Below, piece by piece: positions 19,419 to 29,439 of a DNA stretch of 64,000 bases. A program made the translations under genes and the position numbers. Location of the stretch: NCBI GenBank assembly GCA_963457665.1, contig OY735233.1:22589928-22653927 (forward strand). Reading direction: 5' to 3'. The stretch's first letter is position 1. Each line of letters starts with the position of its first letter. Source of the DNA: Thysanoteuthis rhombus (taxonomy: Eukaryota; Mollusca; Cephalopoda; Oegopsida; Thysanoteuthidae). Below the pieces are notes generated by a model. It ran no database searches. It was not told the origin of the DNA and saw only the letters and a program-made list of their open reading frames with translations.

Positions 19419-22400
19419 TCAAAAAAACCACTCTAATTCAGCACCTTTCACTCGACACAGTCGGGCAACTCTCACCCACCTTCCGTTGAATTCCGACCAA
19501 GGGAGCCTTTCCCTCTCGACCCTGATTTTGACTTTGAGCTGATGCCCAAAGAACGCAATCAGTTGTTCGGGAGTGAAATGCTCTCCTTCGTGGAACCCCT
19601 TCTGACGCGTCGTCCAAATCACCATTCGCATCACGCCAAGTAAGCACATTAGCACTATATGTGCGTCCTTTTCCAACGATGGGAACACATTGCTGCAGAC
19701 AACACTGGCATCCAAGGCAAAAAACCGTGCCCTGATGATGCGAACCATGTAGCCTTCAACCAGCTTGCACAGCGGATGCACCACGCTGCAGTGGAAGAAG
19801 GCGTGCTCAATAGACTCCTCCATTTCACCACAGCGTATGCACTCTGGTGAATCTACCAGACCCGCTGCAAAAAGCCGTTTGCCGACCCAGAGAGCATTCC
19901 GTATGACTAGCCAGGTGAGGGACGCCTCGTTGTTATTGAGGCACCTCAGTCCGGGCGTCCAAGGCCAGATTGAGCGAATCTCCGCCCTCGTCAAACCGAT
20001 CCCCTCGATCATTTCGTCTCGAACGGACCCCCTCACTATTACCCGATATAATGCCCTCCTCGACAACGACTGGGTGTCGTTGAGGCATACCTTCACCCGA
20101 GAAAAAACTCGGAGAGCGTGTCGGCATTCTCGATAGAAAGAGCATTCCGCGCGGGGTCTACGGCGGGCCTCACCCCCGTCGTCGGAATGCACGTTTCTTA
20201 AGGCTGGGAAAGCCTTCCTGGCGTCTTCTTTCCAGAATTCGCCGTTCTGCTCTTCTTGCGTACACATCCGACCTAAGAAAGTCAAGCGCAAGGTATGTTG
20301 CCGAGCTACGATGTTCGGCATTCCTAGGCCGCCTTCCGCAGGTTGGAGCTGACAGATCTTGCGAGATACCATAGGGTGCCTGTGACCCCAGAGGAGTCGA
20401 AACATGGCAACTTCCAACTTTCGTCGGTCGGTACACGGAAGAGGGAGCACTGAAAGTCGGTAAAGGATAAGGGGGTAGATGTGAGAGACGCACACCTCGG
20501 CCCTACCCTTGAAGGAGAGCTTCCTCCGAGTCCACAGATTAACTGCTTTCTCTACCTTTTCCAGTACACCCGACCAATTTTTCTCCAACTGGAGGTCGGG
20601 ACCGAACCAGACGCCGAGTATCTTGCACGGCCCTTCCGTCCAGGCAAAGGGACCAGGGAGAGAGCGCCCTCTCCACGAGTCCAGCAACAAGCCCTCAGAC
20701 TTGCCGCAGTTGGCTTTGGCCCCTGTCACCGTCTCATACCTTTGGATCTCTACGCTGATTTCCCTGATCTCGGCACTGCTCGTTACAAGCAAAGTTATGT
20801 CATCAACGTAGGCGGTATACTTGACTGGCGTGTGACCACCAGGCAAGGTTAGCCCGCGCAGGACCGGGTTCGCCTTTACTTTGCGCAGGAAAGGTTCCAG
20901 CGCAAGAATGTACAGCATCGGCGAAAGTGGACAACCTTGACGAACTGATCTGGACAACTGAAAGTCTTTCGACCTCACTCCATTCACCTCCACCACCGAG
21001 CTGGGGGATGCATACAAGAGACGAATCCAGGAGCGAAAGATCTCACCGAAGCCAGCCGCGGATAAGACGGACTCGAGAAAACGATGGTCGACCCTATCGA
21101 ATGCTTTGGACTGATCTAATTTGATCAGCGCGGCTCCATTGTCGACTTTCTCAATGATCGTGCGCACCGTGTGCAGATTGTCTTGGATAGTCCGACCCTT
21201 TACAGAGCAAGTCTGCTCGGGGCCAATCAGACTCTCCAGCACAGTCTGCAGCCGGTTTGCGAGGACCTTGGCCAAAATCTTCAACTCTGTATTGAGCAGA
21301 GTTATGGGCCTGAAGTTATCTACCCCGTCCCCTCCATCTTTGTCCTTGCATAGCAATTTCACCACCCCTCTGGTAAAGCGGCTGGGAATGCCCCCCTGCT
21401 TTAGCCAGTGGTTAAAGATCAAAGCCAGCAAGTGAACGAAAATGGGCGACAGCCTCAAATACACTTCGTAAGGCAAACCATCGATCCCCGGTGTCTTCTC
21501 CTTCTCGATGCTCTTTAACGCTTCCCGGATTTCATCCTCTGTTATGGGCCCCTCGCACCCAGCTGCTTCAGTCACCTCAAGGCGAGGAAAGTCAGCTAAA
21601 TAGGCGTCGAACTGAGCCGAATTCAGTCTAGCTTCCCTGGTGAATAGTTCCTGAAAATTGGCACGAAACACCTCACAGATACCTTCGTTTGTGGTCACAA
21701 GTCGTCCGTCCGGCGATGTGACGCTGGAGATATGCCGACTAGACGCACTCCTAATTTCTTCTAGCCTCAGCTCATCGGCCATATTCGTTGCCTCGGGGGA
21801 CATTCTTTTTAATCTAGATCTAACTACTAGAGCTTGATCCTTCTTGGCATGCAAGGAGGCCAACTCTGCCTTAGCTATCTTAACCTGGCTAGAGTCCCCT
21901 CCCTCCACCGCCCGCTCGATCCGATCTTCTAGTGCCTTTTGTGCCGCTAGTCTCACTAGGTTGAGTCGCCTACTGTAATCGGCAGCAAAAGACCTAATTT
22001 TGTTTTTGAGGTTCCCCCAGAATTTATTTCCCAGGATGGCCCCCGTCAGTTCCCGCTGGATTAGTGATGTTAGCTGGTCCCGAAAATCCTCCACATCCAT
22101 GAGGGATGTGTTGAATTTCCAGTAACCAGACTTGAAGGGCTTAGCTATACCTAAATTCAATCGAACCCTTACTAATCTATGGTCCGAAAAGGGGACGCTA
22201 TGGAAACTTGGACACTCTAAAAACTTATGATCGACTCTTCTAGCTAAGACCCGATCGATGTAACTGGAAAGTTGCACCGAACTCGAGGTGCCACTACCAG
22301 TCCAAGTCCATACTACTTGGCGGGGGTGTTCGTTTCGGAATTTATCCACCAGGTCAAGCCTGTTGATCAAATCCCGAAACGGAATCACGTCACCATTGTT

Positions 22401-22868
22401 AGTTCCCTTATTTACCCCTCGGTCTATATCGGGATCAAGGACGGCATTCCAATCACCCGCTAACACTAGCCGTCTCGACGGAACTACGAACTGATCGATC
22501 CGCCGAAAGAAATCGACTCGCTCTCTCTGGCCGTTGGGCGCATAAACCCCAATCAAACGAAAAGACTCACCTCTTATGGTAACATCAACGACGCACAATC
22601 TGCCCGCCGGATCTGCATACACAAGGGAACACATCGCATTCAAAGAATGGCTTATTAGCCAAGAGACACCTCTGGAGCGGCAATCAAAGTATGCTGAAAA
22701 GAGACGAAAATCTCGAGACAGCACCCTCTCATTGTCGCTCGAAATAAAATGAGTCTCCTGTAAACAACAAATACTCACGTCGAGGTGCCGGAGGAGACGA
22801 CAGAGTCTAGCTCTTCTCGACTCATTCCGGCAACCACGACCATTCAAACTTGCTAAATAGAGAGCCAT
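19419..22868 (-). CDS. U4 ORF2, endonuclease/reverse transcriptase
   Basis: This complete 1149-residue copy is identical in protein sequence to U3 ORF2. Near its 5' end the base at 22847 matches the B-type units although everything around it is A-type, which fits a short gene-conversion patch or an ancestral base. Confidence 0.95.
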   Translation of the reverse strand: MALYLASLNGRGCRNESRRARLCRLLRHLDVSICCLQETHFISSDNERVLSRDFRLFSAYFDCRSRGVSWLISHSLNAMCSLVYADPAGRLCVVDVTIRGESFRLIGVYAPNGQRERVDFFRRIDQFVVPSRRLVLAGDWNAVLDPDIDRGVNKGTNNGDVIPFRDLINRLDLVDKFRNEHPRQVVWTWTGSGTSSSVQLSSYIDRVLARRVDHKFLECPSFHSVPFSDHRLVRVRLNLGIAKPFKSGYWKFNTSLMDVEDFRDQLTSLIQRELTGAILGNKFWGNLKNKIRSFAADYSRRLNLVRLAAQKALEDRIERAVEGGDSSQVKIAKAELASLHAKKDQALVVRSRLKRMSPEATNMADELRLEEIRSASSRHISSVTSPDGRLVTTNEGICEVFRANFQELFTREARLNSAQFDAYLADFPRLEVTEAAGCEGPITEDEIREALKSIEKEKTPGIDGLPYEVYLRLSPIFVHLLALIFNHWLKQGGIPSRFTRGVVKLLCKDKDGGDGVDNFRPITLLNTELKILAKVLANRLQTVLESLIGPEQTCSVKGRTIQDNLHTVRTIIEKVDNGAALIKLDQSKAFDRVDHRFLESVLSAAGFGEIFRSWIRLLYASPSSVVEVNGVRSKDFQLSRSVRQGCPLSPMLYILALEPFLRKVKANPVLRGLTLPGGHTPVKYTAYVDDITLLVTSSAEIREISVEIQRYETVTGAKANCGKSEGLLLDSWRGRSLPGPFAWTEGPCKILGVWFGPDLQLEKNWSGVLEKVEKAVNLWTRRKLSFKGRAEVCVSHIYPLILYRLSVLPLPCTDRRKLEVAMFRLLWGHRHPMVSRKICQLQPAEGGLGMPNIVARQHTLRLTFLGRMCTQEEQNGEFWKEDARKAFPALRNVHSDDGGEARRRPRAECSFYRECRHALRVFSRVKVCLNDTQSLSRRALYRVIVRGSVRDEMIEGIGLTRAEIRSIWPWTPGLRCLNNNEASLTWLVIRNALWVGKRLFAAGLVDSPECIRCGEMEESIEHAFFHCSVVHPLCKLVEGYMVRIIRARFFALDASVVCSNVFPSLEKDAHIVLMCLLGVMRMVIWTTRQKGFHEGEHFTPEQLIAFFGHQLKVKIRVERERLPWSEFNGRWVRVARLCRVKGAELEWFF

Positions 22869-22877
22869 CTTGTTAAA

Positions 22878-25106
22878 CTATTGGTGTTGCAGTCCAGACA
22901 AGAACATAGCCGGTGATAGCACACCGACAGCGGGTCCCATAGGATCTGTGCCCATCTCAGTTTTGATAGTGCTATCCAGGGACACGCCGCCGACGTGCCT
23001 AGGGAACGTTAGCTTAACTGCTCTATAAAGGGAGGGGTGCATGAAAACAGGGACCCTCCCTGAGCAAAAGTTTTTCAGTTTGTGGAGGTCTGGATGATGC
23101 CAGACAGCCAGCGGTGATGACATTTTAAATGCTGAATTCGCCTCTTTTAACATGTCCCACACCTGCCGTGAGGTGTCACCGACCCGGACCACAGTCAGTA
23201 CTTTCTTTAGCCCTGGGAACAAGGTAGGGTCCTCCACATCACGTCTTCCGGGTTCGACGAACCGGAAGTTGTGGAGGACCTTTAAATCCCTCAGGGCCTG
23301 CTGCTGGAGCTTGGTTTTTTCGAGAATGTCCGGGTCGACACGGCAGATGTGGACCCCTCTCTTGTGTCTAGTTTTCTTTTCTTTTTTGGTGGGCTCGCCG
23401 GTATCACCCCCGGCTGGGCTTCTCGGCCTCTTTTGTGAGGCCGATTGTGTAGGTGACATGGGTGTGCTTGTTGTTGTTGTTGCTGATGTTGGTGTTGTTG
23501 CTGGTGTTGTTGCTGGTGATGCTGACGGTGTTATTTTTGGGGAAGGTTTTGGTGTGGCTGCTGGTGTTGTTGTTGTAGAGGGAGGAATCATAATCAATGG
23601 CGGAGGCGGCGGCGGAGGTAGCGGTGATGTGGGCGGTAATGGTGGTGTAGGGGATAGTATTTGTTTTTCAGGAGTTTTCAGGGGGGTAGATTTTTTTCCT
23701 AGTACTGTCAGTTTTGGTTTTACTGGGGTTGATTTTTTCGTGGGTGGACTTTGTAATGTTTTTGGGGAGGGCGGAGGGGTAACCCTCCCTGCTGGCTGCC
23801 TGGACTTTAGCTGCTGGAGTAGTGCCGCCGCCTTTTCCTTCCCTATTCGTCCCGGACTAGCGTAACCCCCCACTCTAGCCCGTTCCGCATAAGACTGCGG
23901 GGTCTCTCCTTGGGGACTGTCGGTGTCGGTTCGCATTGGGATATGTGGCAACAGGGGTACCTCTATTTGGGCCTTCTTCCCACTACGACCTACTACCTGC
24001 CACTCCCCCTCCGTCTTCTCTTTTTGTGTCACCACCTTTGGTGACGGAGACGACGGTTTAGGTGAGGGGAGACTTTGACCTCTCCCGGCATCTGACTGGA
24101 TTCCTCCAGTCATGGCAGTAGGCGAGACTACGGGAGCCTCCTTTTGGGCGGTAACAGAAACTAAGTGGGAAGGGTCTTGCGTCAGGCTGGACGGTTTTTT
24201 TTTGCAGATAGCGGCGAGGTGACCAGCCTCCCCGCATATCCAGCAGACTGGCCTCCTACCTTTGACGATAAGAGGCAGTCGCCTCCGACCACCTATGTCC
24301 AAATAGTTGGGAATGGCCAGGAACGCCTTCCTGTCGATCATCAGATCAAAACGCCACTCCCCACGCATCGTGTCGAAGTCAACCGAGACAATTTCTCCGT
24401 ATTTCAGGAGAAAAGCCCCGATATGTTCCCCGAGCACGAAGCTGGGCACCTCATGTGCAATTACCCGGGTCCTTCTCCGGCCGAGATACTCAACACGAAT
24501 GTAATGCTCCTTTGTTTGGAGCTCTCGGCGCAGGAGATCTGAACAGTCCTGTTCAGTGGGCAACAACACGTCCCACATCGCAAAGCCATCGCCTTTTACA
24601 ACTTGTTTGGCTTTGATTCCCAAGCTTGCCAGTGCTTTCAACACTATGTCTTTATTTGACCGGACAATTCGGTTTGACTTCTTGTCGACCAAAAAGACGG
24701 ACACCATTTTTTTCTCAATGTCTTTCAATTCGACCAAGTCCACCAGTAAGCCATCCTCTTTTACGAGGTGACTGTATGTCTGGCAACGCTTGACGAATTC
24801 CGCCACATTGACTGCACTAATTACGGGAGGGGATGACCAAACGTTAGGAGAGTCCCCACTTGTCTTTTCTTGTTGTTGTTGTTGTTGTCCCGCCGGAATC
24901 GGCGAGTCAGTATTTTCCCCCTTCCCTTCATGGACGGGGGATTTTTTCATGTCTGTGTTCTTTTCAGGTGAACCGTTTGTCTGCATTTTTTTCTGCTTGT
25001 CATGTCTTTTTTTGGTTTTTTTCCCTATTTTAGGGGGTGTGGATGTGCCCCCGCCCTCCCCCTTATCGGGGGAAGCAAACAAGGCCCTCCTGGCCTCGTC
25101 GGCCAT
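22878..25106 (-). CDS. U4 ORF1, A/B recombinant CCHC protein
   Basis: This copy has 742 residues from the ATG at 25106. The same frame is open for a further 12 codons upstream to a TTG, but a eukaryotic start is expected at the ATG shared by all units. The N-terminal part is B-type: Thr31, Arg34, Lys37-Gln38, Met41, Gly45-Ser46, Gln344, Ser353, Val462, Val468, Gly470. The C-terminal part is A-type: Ile525, Thr579, Leu736, Leu739, His741. The join falls in the Pro-rich region between residues about 470 and 503 (bases 23598-23699). Confidence 0.88.
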   Translation of the reverse strand: MADEARRALFASPDKGEGGGTSTPPKIGKKTKKRHDKQKKMQTNGSPEKNTDMKKSPVHEGKGENTDSPIPAGQQQQQQEKTSGDSPNVWSSPPVISAVNVAEFVKRCQTYSHLVKEDGLLVDLVELKDIEKKMVSVFLVDKKSNRIVRSNKDIVLKALASLGIKAKQVVKGDGFAMWDVLLPTEQDCSDLLRRELQTKEHYIRVEYLGRRRTRVIAHEVPSFVLGEHIGAFLLKYGEIVSVDFDTMRGEWRFDLMIDRKAFLAIPNYLDIGGRRRLPLIVKGRRPVCWICGEAGHLAAICKKKPSSLTQDPSHLVSVTAQKEAPVVSPTAMTGGIQSDAGRGQSLPSPKPSSPSPKVVTQKEKTEGEWQVVGRSGKKAQIEVPLLPHIPMRTDTDSPQGETPQSYAERARVGGYASPGRIGKEKAAALLQQLKSRQPAGRVTPPPSPKTLQSPPTKKSTPVKPKLTVLGKKSTPLKTPEKQILSPTPPLPPTSPLPPPPPPPLIMIPPSTTTTPAATPKPSPKITPSASPATTPATTPTSATTTTSTPMSPTQSASQKRPRSPAGGDTGEPTKKEKKTRHKRGVHICRVDPDILEKTKLQQQALRDLKVLHNFRFVEPGRRDVEDPTLFPGLKKVLTVVRVGDTSRQVWDMLKEANSAFKMSSPLAVWHHPDLHKLKNFCSGRVPVFMHPSLYRAVKLTFPRHVGGVSLDSTIKTEMGTDPMGPAVGVLSPAMFLSGLQHQ

Positions 25107-25981
25107 GAAGGGAAACGAAAAAATACTAAATCGAGACAACAAAAAGGACTTATCTTTAGGACTAGAGTTTCGGGGGGGTATAACTAGTCCGTAATCCGTT
25201 CACAGTGTTCTGGATCGCAGCAAACACGTCTGTAAAAAATAATCCAAAAAATGTCAATAGCAGCAACAAAAAACACGTCAATCCTAGACTGAGACGAGCC
25301 AAAATCCGATTAGGAATAGAGTTGATATTTATTTTCAAAAAAATTGAAAAATTTGACATAAAGTCGGAGGGGGGAGGGGTATGAGGTTTGGTCGATTCTA
25401 TTCCTTATCTTATCTTAGCTAGTCTCATTCACTGACCCAATCTCCCTATATACATCCATTCACCAAAACAACACATTTTTCCTGGTCTCTCTCATACTGC
25501 ATTTACCATAACATCAGATTCTCTCTATGATGGAAAACTACTCTAAACCCATATTTACAATTTTGTGTGTGTGGGGGGGAATAAAATTGTGATGAATATT
25601 TACAAATAAAAAATGAACCCCAATGATTGATATATATTTACAAAAAAAAATAAAAAAGCGAAAACGAAATTAGTATGTGACCCCCCCACAAAAACCTAAA
25701 ATGGCAGAACAGTAAGTTAACCAGACGAAAAATGGATGTCTAGAGAAAAAAAAAAAAAAAAAAACATCCTCTGGAAAACTTTACCTTCTGTCATCTAGAG
25801 GGGGAGGGGATGGGAATCGAAAAAAGCAAAGGACAGAAAAAAAAAGGGGGGGCTGATGATCATTCACTCTCTAGCTAAGAAACTTTTGACTAACAGAAAA
25901 AGAAAATCTACTCTATCCTAACTTGGGCTGGGTTGACACGTTCGTATCAGTACTGCAAAATCCTTACTGACCAATAGATTT
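25107..25981 (-). other. Linker 4: U5 3' UTR and U4 5' UTR (B-type leader)
   Basis: These 875 bp carry a B-type 5' UTR with small deletions near the splice-acceptor-like site. These extend the upstream reading frame (25162-25359) to 65 codons. The 3' UTR is like A except for tract length. The junction is placed at 25326. Confidence 0.7.
25746..25764 (-). repeat. Poly(T) tract in sense, 19 nt
   Basis: A run of 19 A on the + strand in the U5 3' UTR, the shortest in the window. Confidence 0.95.
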
Positions 25982-28900
25982 TCAAAAAAACCACTCTAAT
26001 TCAGCACCTTTCACTCGACACAGTCGGGCAACTCTCACCCACCTTCCGTTGAATTCCGACCAAGGGAGCCTTTCCCTCTCGACCCTGATTTTGACTTTGA
26101 GCTGATGCCCAAAGAACGCAATCAGTTGTTCGGGAGTGAAATGCTCTCCTTCGTGGAACCCCTTCTGACGCGTCGTCCAAATCACCATTCGCATCACGCC
26201 AAGTAAGCACATTAGCACTATATGTGCGTCCTTTTCCAACGATGGGAACACATTGCTGCAGACAACACTGGCATCCAAGGCAAAAAACCGTGCCCTGATG
26301 ATGCGAACCATGTAGCCTTCAACCAGCTTGCACAGCGGATGCACCACGCTGCAGTGGAAGAAGGCGTGCTCAATAGACTCCTCCATTTCACCACAGCGTA
26401 TGCACTCTGGTGAATCTACCAGACCCGCTGCAAAAAGCCGTTTGCCGACCCAGAGAGCATTCCGTATGACTAGCCAGGTGAGGGACGCCTCGTTGTTATT
26501 GAGGCACCTCAGTCCGGGCGTCCAAGGCCAGATTGAGCGAATCTCCGCCCTCGTCAAACCGATCCCCTCGATCATTTCGTCTCGAACGGACCCCCTCACT
26601 ATTACCCGATATAATGCCCTCCTCGACAACGACTGGGTGTCGTTGAGGCATACCTTCACCCGAGAAAAAACTCGGAGAGCGTGTCGGCATTCTCGATAGA
26701 AAGAGCATTCCGCGCGGGGTCTACGGCGGGCCTCACCCCCGTCGTCGGAATGCACGTTTCTTAAGGCTGGGAAAGCCTTCCTGGCGTCTTCTTTCCAGAA
26801 TTCGCCGTTCTGCTCTTCTTGCGTACACATCCGACCTAAGAAAGTCAAGCGCAAGGTATGTTGCCGAGCTACGATGTTCGGCATTCCTAGGCCGCCTTCC
26901 GCAGGTTGGAGCTGACAGATCTTGCGAGATACCATAGGGTGCCTGTGACCCCAGAGGAGTCGAAACATGGCAACTTCCAACTTTCGTCGGTCGGTACACG
27001 GAAGAGGGAGCACTGAAAGTCGGTAAAGGATAAGGGGGTAGATGTGAGAGACGCACACCTCGGCCCTACCCTTGAAGGAGAGCTTCCTCCGAGTCCACAG
27101 ATTAACTGCTTTCTCTACCTTTTCCAGTACACCCGACCAATTTTTCTCCAACTGGAGGTCGGGACCGAACCAGACGCCGAGTATCTTGCACGGCCCTTCC
27201 GTCCAGGCAAAGGGACCAGGGAGAGAGCGCCCTCTCCACGAGTCCAGCAACAAGCCCTCAGACTTGCCGCAGTTGGCTTTGGCCCCTGTCACCGTCTCAT
27301 ACCTTTGGATCTCTACGCTGATTTCCCTGATCTCGGCACTGCTCGTTACAAGCAAAGTTATGTCATCAACGTAGGCGGTATACTTGACTGGCGTGTGACC
27401 ACCAGGCAAGGTTAGCCCGCGCAGGACCGGGTTCGCCTTTACTTTGCGCAGGAAAGGTTCCAGCGCAAGAATGTACAGCATCGGCGAAAGTGGACAACCT
27501 TGACGAACTGATCTGGACAACTGAAAGGCTTTCGACCTCACTCCATTCACCTCCACCACCGAGCTGGGGGATGCATACAAGAGACGAATCCAGGAGCGAA
27601 AGATCTCACCGAAGCCAGACGCGGATAAGACGGACTCGAGAAAACGATGGTCGACCCTATCGAATGCTTTGGACTGATCTAATTTGATCAGCGCGGCTCC
27701 ATTGTCGACTTTCTCAATGATCGTGCGCACCGTGTGCAGATTATCTTGGATAGTCCGACCCTTTACAGAGCAAGTCTGCTCGGGGCCAATCAGACTCTCC
27801 AGCACAGTCTGCAGCCGGTTTGCGAGGACCTTGGCCAAAATCTTCAACTCTGTATTGAGCAGAGTTATGGGCCTGAAGTTATCTACCCCGTCCCCTCCAT
27901 CTTTGTCCTTGCATAGCAATTTCACTACCCCTCTGGTAAAGCGGCTGGGAATGCCCCCCTGCTTTAGCCAGTGGTTAAAGATCAAAGCCAGCAAGTGAAC
28001 GAAAATGGGCGACAGCCTCAAATACACTTCGTAAGGCAAACCATCGATCCCCGGTGTCTTCTCCTTCTCGATGCTCTTTAACGCTTCCCGGATTTCATCC
28101 TCTGTTATGGGCCCCTCGCACCCAGCTGCTTCAGTCGCCTCAAGGCGAGGAAAGTCAGCTAAATAGGCGTCGAACTGAGCCGAATTCAGTCTAGCTTCCC
28201 TGGTGAATAGTTCCTGAAAATTGGCACGAAACACCTCACAGATACCTTCGTTTGTGGTCACAAGTCGTCCGTCCGGCGATGTGACGCTGGAGATATGCCG
28301 ACTAGACGCACTCCTAATTTCTTCTAGCCTCAGCTCATCGGCCATATTCGTTGCCTCGGGGGACATTCTTTTTAATCTAGATCTAACTACTAGAGCTTGA
28401 TCCTTCTTGGCATGCAAGGAGGCCAACTCTGCCTTAGCTATCTTAACCTGGCTAGAGTCCCCTCCCTCCACCGCCCGCTCGATCCGATCTTCTAGTGCCT
28501 TTTGTGCCGCTAGTCTCACTAGGTTGAGTCGCCTACTGTAATCGGCAGCAAAAGACCTAATTTTGTTTTTGAGGTTCCCCCAGAATTTATTTCCCAGGAT
28601 AGCCCCCGTCAGTTCCCGCTGGATTAGTGATGTTAGCTGGTCCCGAAAATCCTCCACATCCATGAGGGATGTGTTAAATTTCCAGTAACCAGACTTGAAG
28701 GGCTTAGCTATACCTAAATTCAATCGGACCCTTACTAATCTATGGTCCGAAAAGGGGACGCTATGGAAACTTGGACATTCTAAAAACTTGTGATCGACTC
28801 TTCTAGCTAAGACCCGATCGATGTAACTGGAAAGTTGCACCGAACTCGGGTCGCCACTATTAGTCCAAGTCCATACTACTTGGCGGGGGTGTTCGTTTCG

Positions 28901-29431
28901 GAATTTATCCACCAGGTCAAGCCTGTTGATCAAATCCCGAAACGGAATCACGTCACCGTTGTTAGTTCCCCTATTTACCCCTCGGTCTATATCGGGATCA
29001 AGGACGGCATTCCAATCACCCGCTAACACTAGCCGTCTCGACGGAACTACGAACTGATCGATCCGCCGAAAGAAATCGACTCGCTCTCTCTGGCCGTTGG
29101 GCGCATAAACCCCAATCAAACGAAAAGACTCACCTCTTATGGTAACATCAACGACGCACAATCTGCCCGCCGGATCTGCATACACAAGGGAACACATCGC
29201 ATTCAAAGAATGGCTTATTAGCCAAGAGACACCTCTGGAGCGGCAATCAAAGTATGCTGAAAAGAGACGAAAATCTCGAGACAGCACCCTCTCATTGTCG
29301 CTCGAAATAAAATGAGTCTCCTGTAAACAACAAATACTCACGTCGAGGTGCCGGAGGAGACGACAGAGTCTAGCTCTTCTCGACTCATTCCGGCAACCAC
29401 GACCATTCAAACTTGCTAAATAGAGAGCCAT
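25982..29431 (-). CDS. U5 ORF2, endonuclease/reverse transcriptase (B type)
   Basis: This complete copy has 1149 residues. Relative to U3 it has Lys154Arg, Gly191Asn, Thr194Asp, Ser195Pro, Val432Ala, Ala605Ser and Asp635Ala. The changes at 191-195 sit in an endonuclease loop just before the conserved YIDR; comparable loops can influence target choice in APE-type LINEs, so this is a plausible functional difference (inference). Catalytic residues are intact. The upstream spacer is ATTGACAG (8 nt), which weakens the -3 position to C and changes the frame relative to ORF1. Confidence 0.95.
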   Translation of the reverse strand: MALYLASLNGRGCRNESRRARLCRLLRHLDVSICCLQETHFISSDNERVLSRDFRLFSAYFDCRSRGVSWLISHSLNAMCSLVYADPAGRLCVVDVTIRGESFRLIGVYAPNGQRERVDFFRRIDQFVVPSRRLVLAGDWNAVLDPDIDRGVNRGTNNGDVIPFRDLINRLDLVDKFRNEHPRQVVWTWTNSGDPSSVQLSSYIDRVLARRVDHKFLECPSFHSVPFSDHRLVRVRLNLGIAKPFKSGYWKFNTSLMDVEDFRDQLTSLIQRELTGAILGNKFWGNLKNKIRSFAADYSRRLNLVRLAAQKALEDRIERAVEGGDSSQVKIAKAELASLHAKKDQALVVRSRLKRMSPEATNMADELRLEEIRSASSRHISSVTSPDGRLVTTNEGICEVFRANFQELFTREARLNSAQFDAYLADFPRLEATEAAGCEGPITEDEIREALKSIEKEKTPGIDGLPYEVYLRLSPIFVHLLALIFNHWLKQGGIPSRFTRGVVKLLCKDKDGGDGVDNFRPITLLNTELKILAKVLANRLQTVLESLIGPEQTCSVKGRTIQDNLHTVRTIIEKVDNGAALIKLDQSKAFDRVDHRFLESVLSASGFGEIFRSWIRLLYASPSSVVEVNGVRSKAFQLSRSVRQGCPLSPMLYILALEPFLRKVKANPVLRGLTLPGGHTPVKYTAYVDDITLLVTSSAEIREISVEIQRYETVTGAKANCGKSEGLLLDSWRGRSLPGPFAWTEGPCKILGVWFGPDLQLEKNWSGVLEKVEKAVNLWTRRKLSFKGRAEVCVSHIYPLILYRLSVLPLPCTDRRKLEVAMFRLLWGHRHPMVSRKICQLQPAEGGLGMPNIVARQHTLRLTFLGRMCTQEEQNGEFWKEDARKAFPALRNVHSDDGGEARRRPRAECSFYRECRHALRVFSRVKVCLNDTQSLSRRALYRVIVRGSVRDEMIEGIGLTRAEIRSIWPWTPGLRCLNNNEASLTWLVIRNALWVGKRLFAAGLVDSPECIRCGEMEESIEHAFFHCSVVHPLCKLVEGYMVRIIRARFFALDASVVCSNVFPSLEKDAHIVLMCLLGVMRMVIWTTRQKGFHEGEHFTPEQLIAFFGHQLKVKIRVERERLPWSEFNGRWVRVARLCRVKGAELEWFF

Positions 29432-29439
29432 CTGTCAAT

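Larger units (their letters stand above)
18760..25325 (-). mobile_element. LINE unit U4 (A/B recombinant, complete)
   Basis: This unit is 6566 bp. The 3' UTR, ORF2 and the C-terminal part of ORF1 are haplotype A. The N-terminal part of ORF1 and the 5' UTR are haplotype B. The switch lies between an A-specific T at 23598 and the first B-specific base at 23699. One B-like base at 22847 sits inside the A segment. Confidence 0.88.

Noticed and set aside
25107-25142. 12-codon upstream extension of ORF1 in U4-U6 and U9 (11 codons in U7/U8)
   Set aside because: It would start at TTG. The extension is absent from U1-U3, where the frame is closed by a TAA, and all units share the downstream ATG.
25162-25359. 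65-codon upstream frame with a hydrophobic segment in the leader of U4 and U5
   Set aside because: Homopolymer changes give 59 codons in U1-U3, an early stop in U6 and a different frame elsewhere, so the peptide is not maintained. It also starts in the neighbouring unit's 3' UTR.
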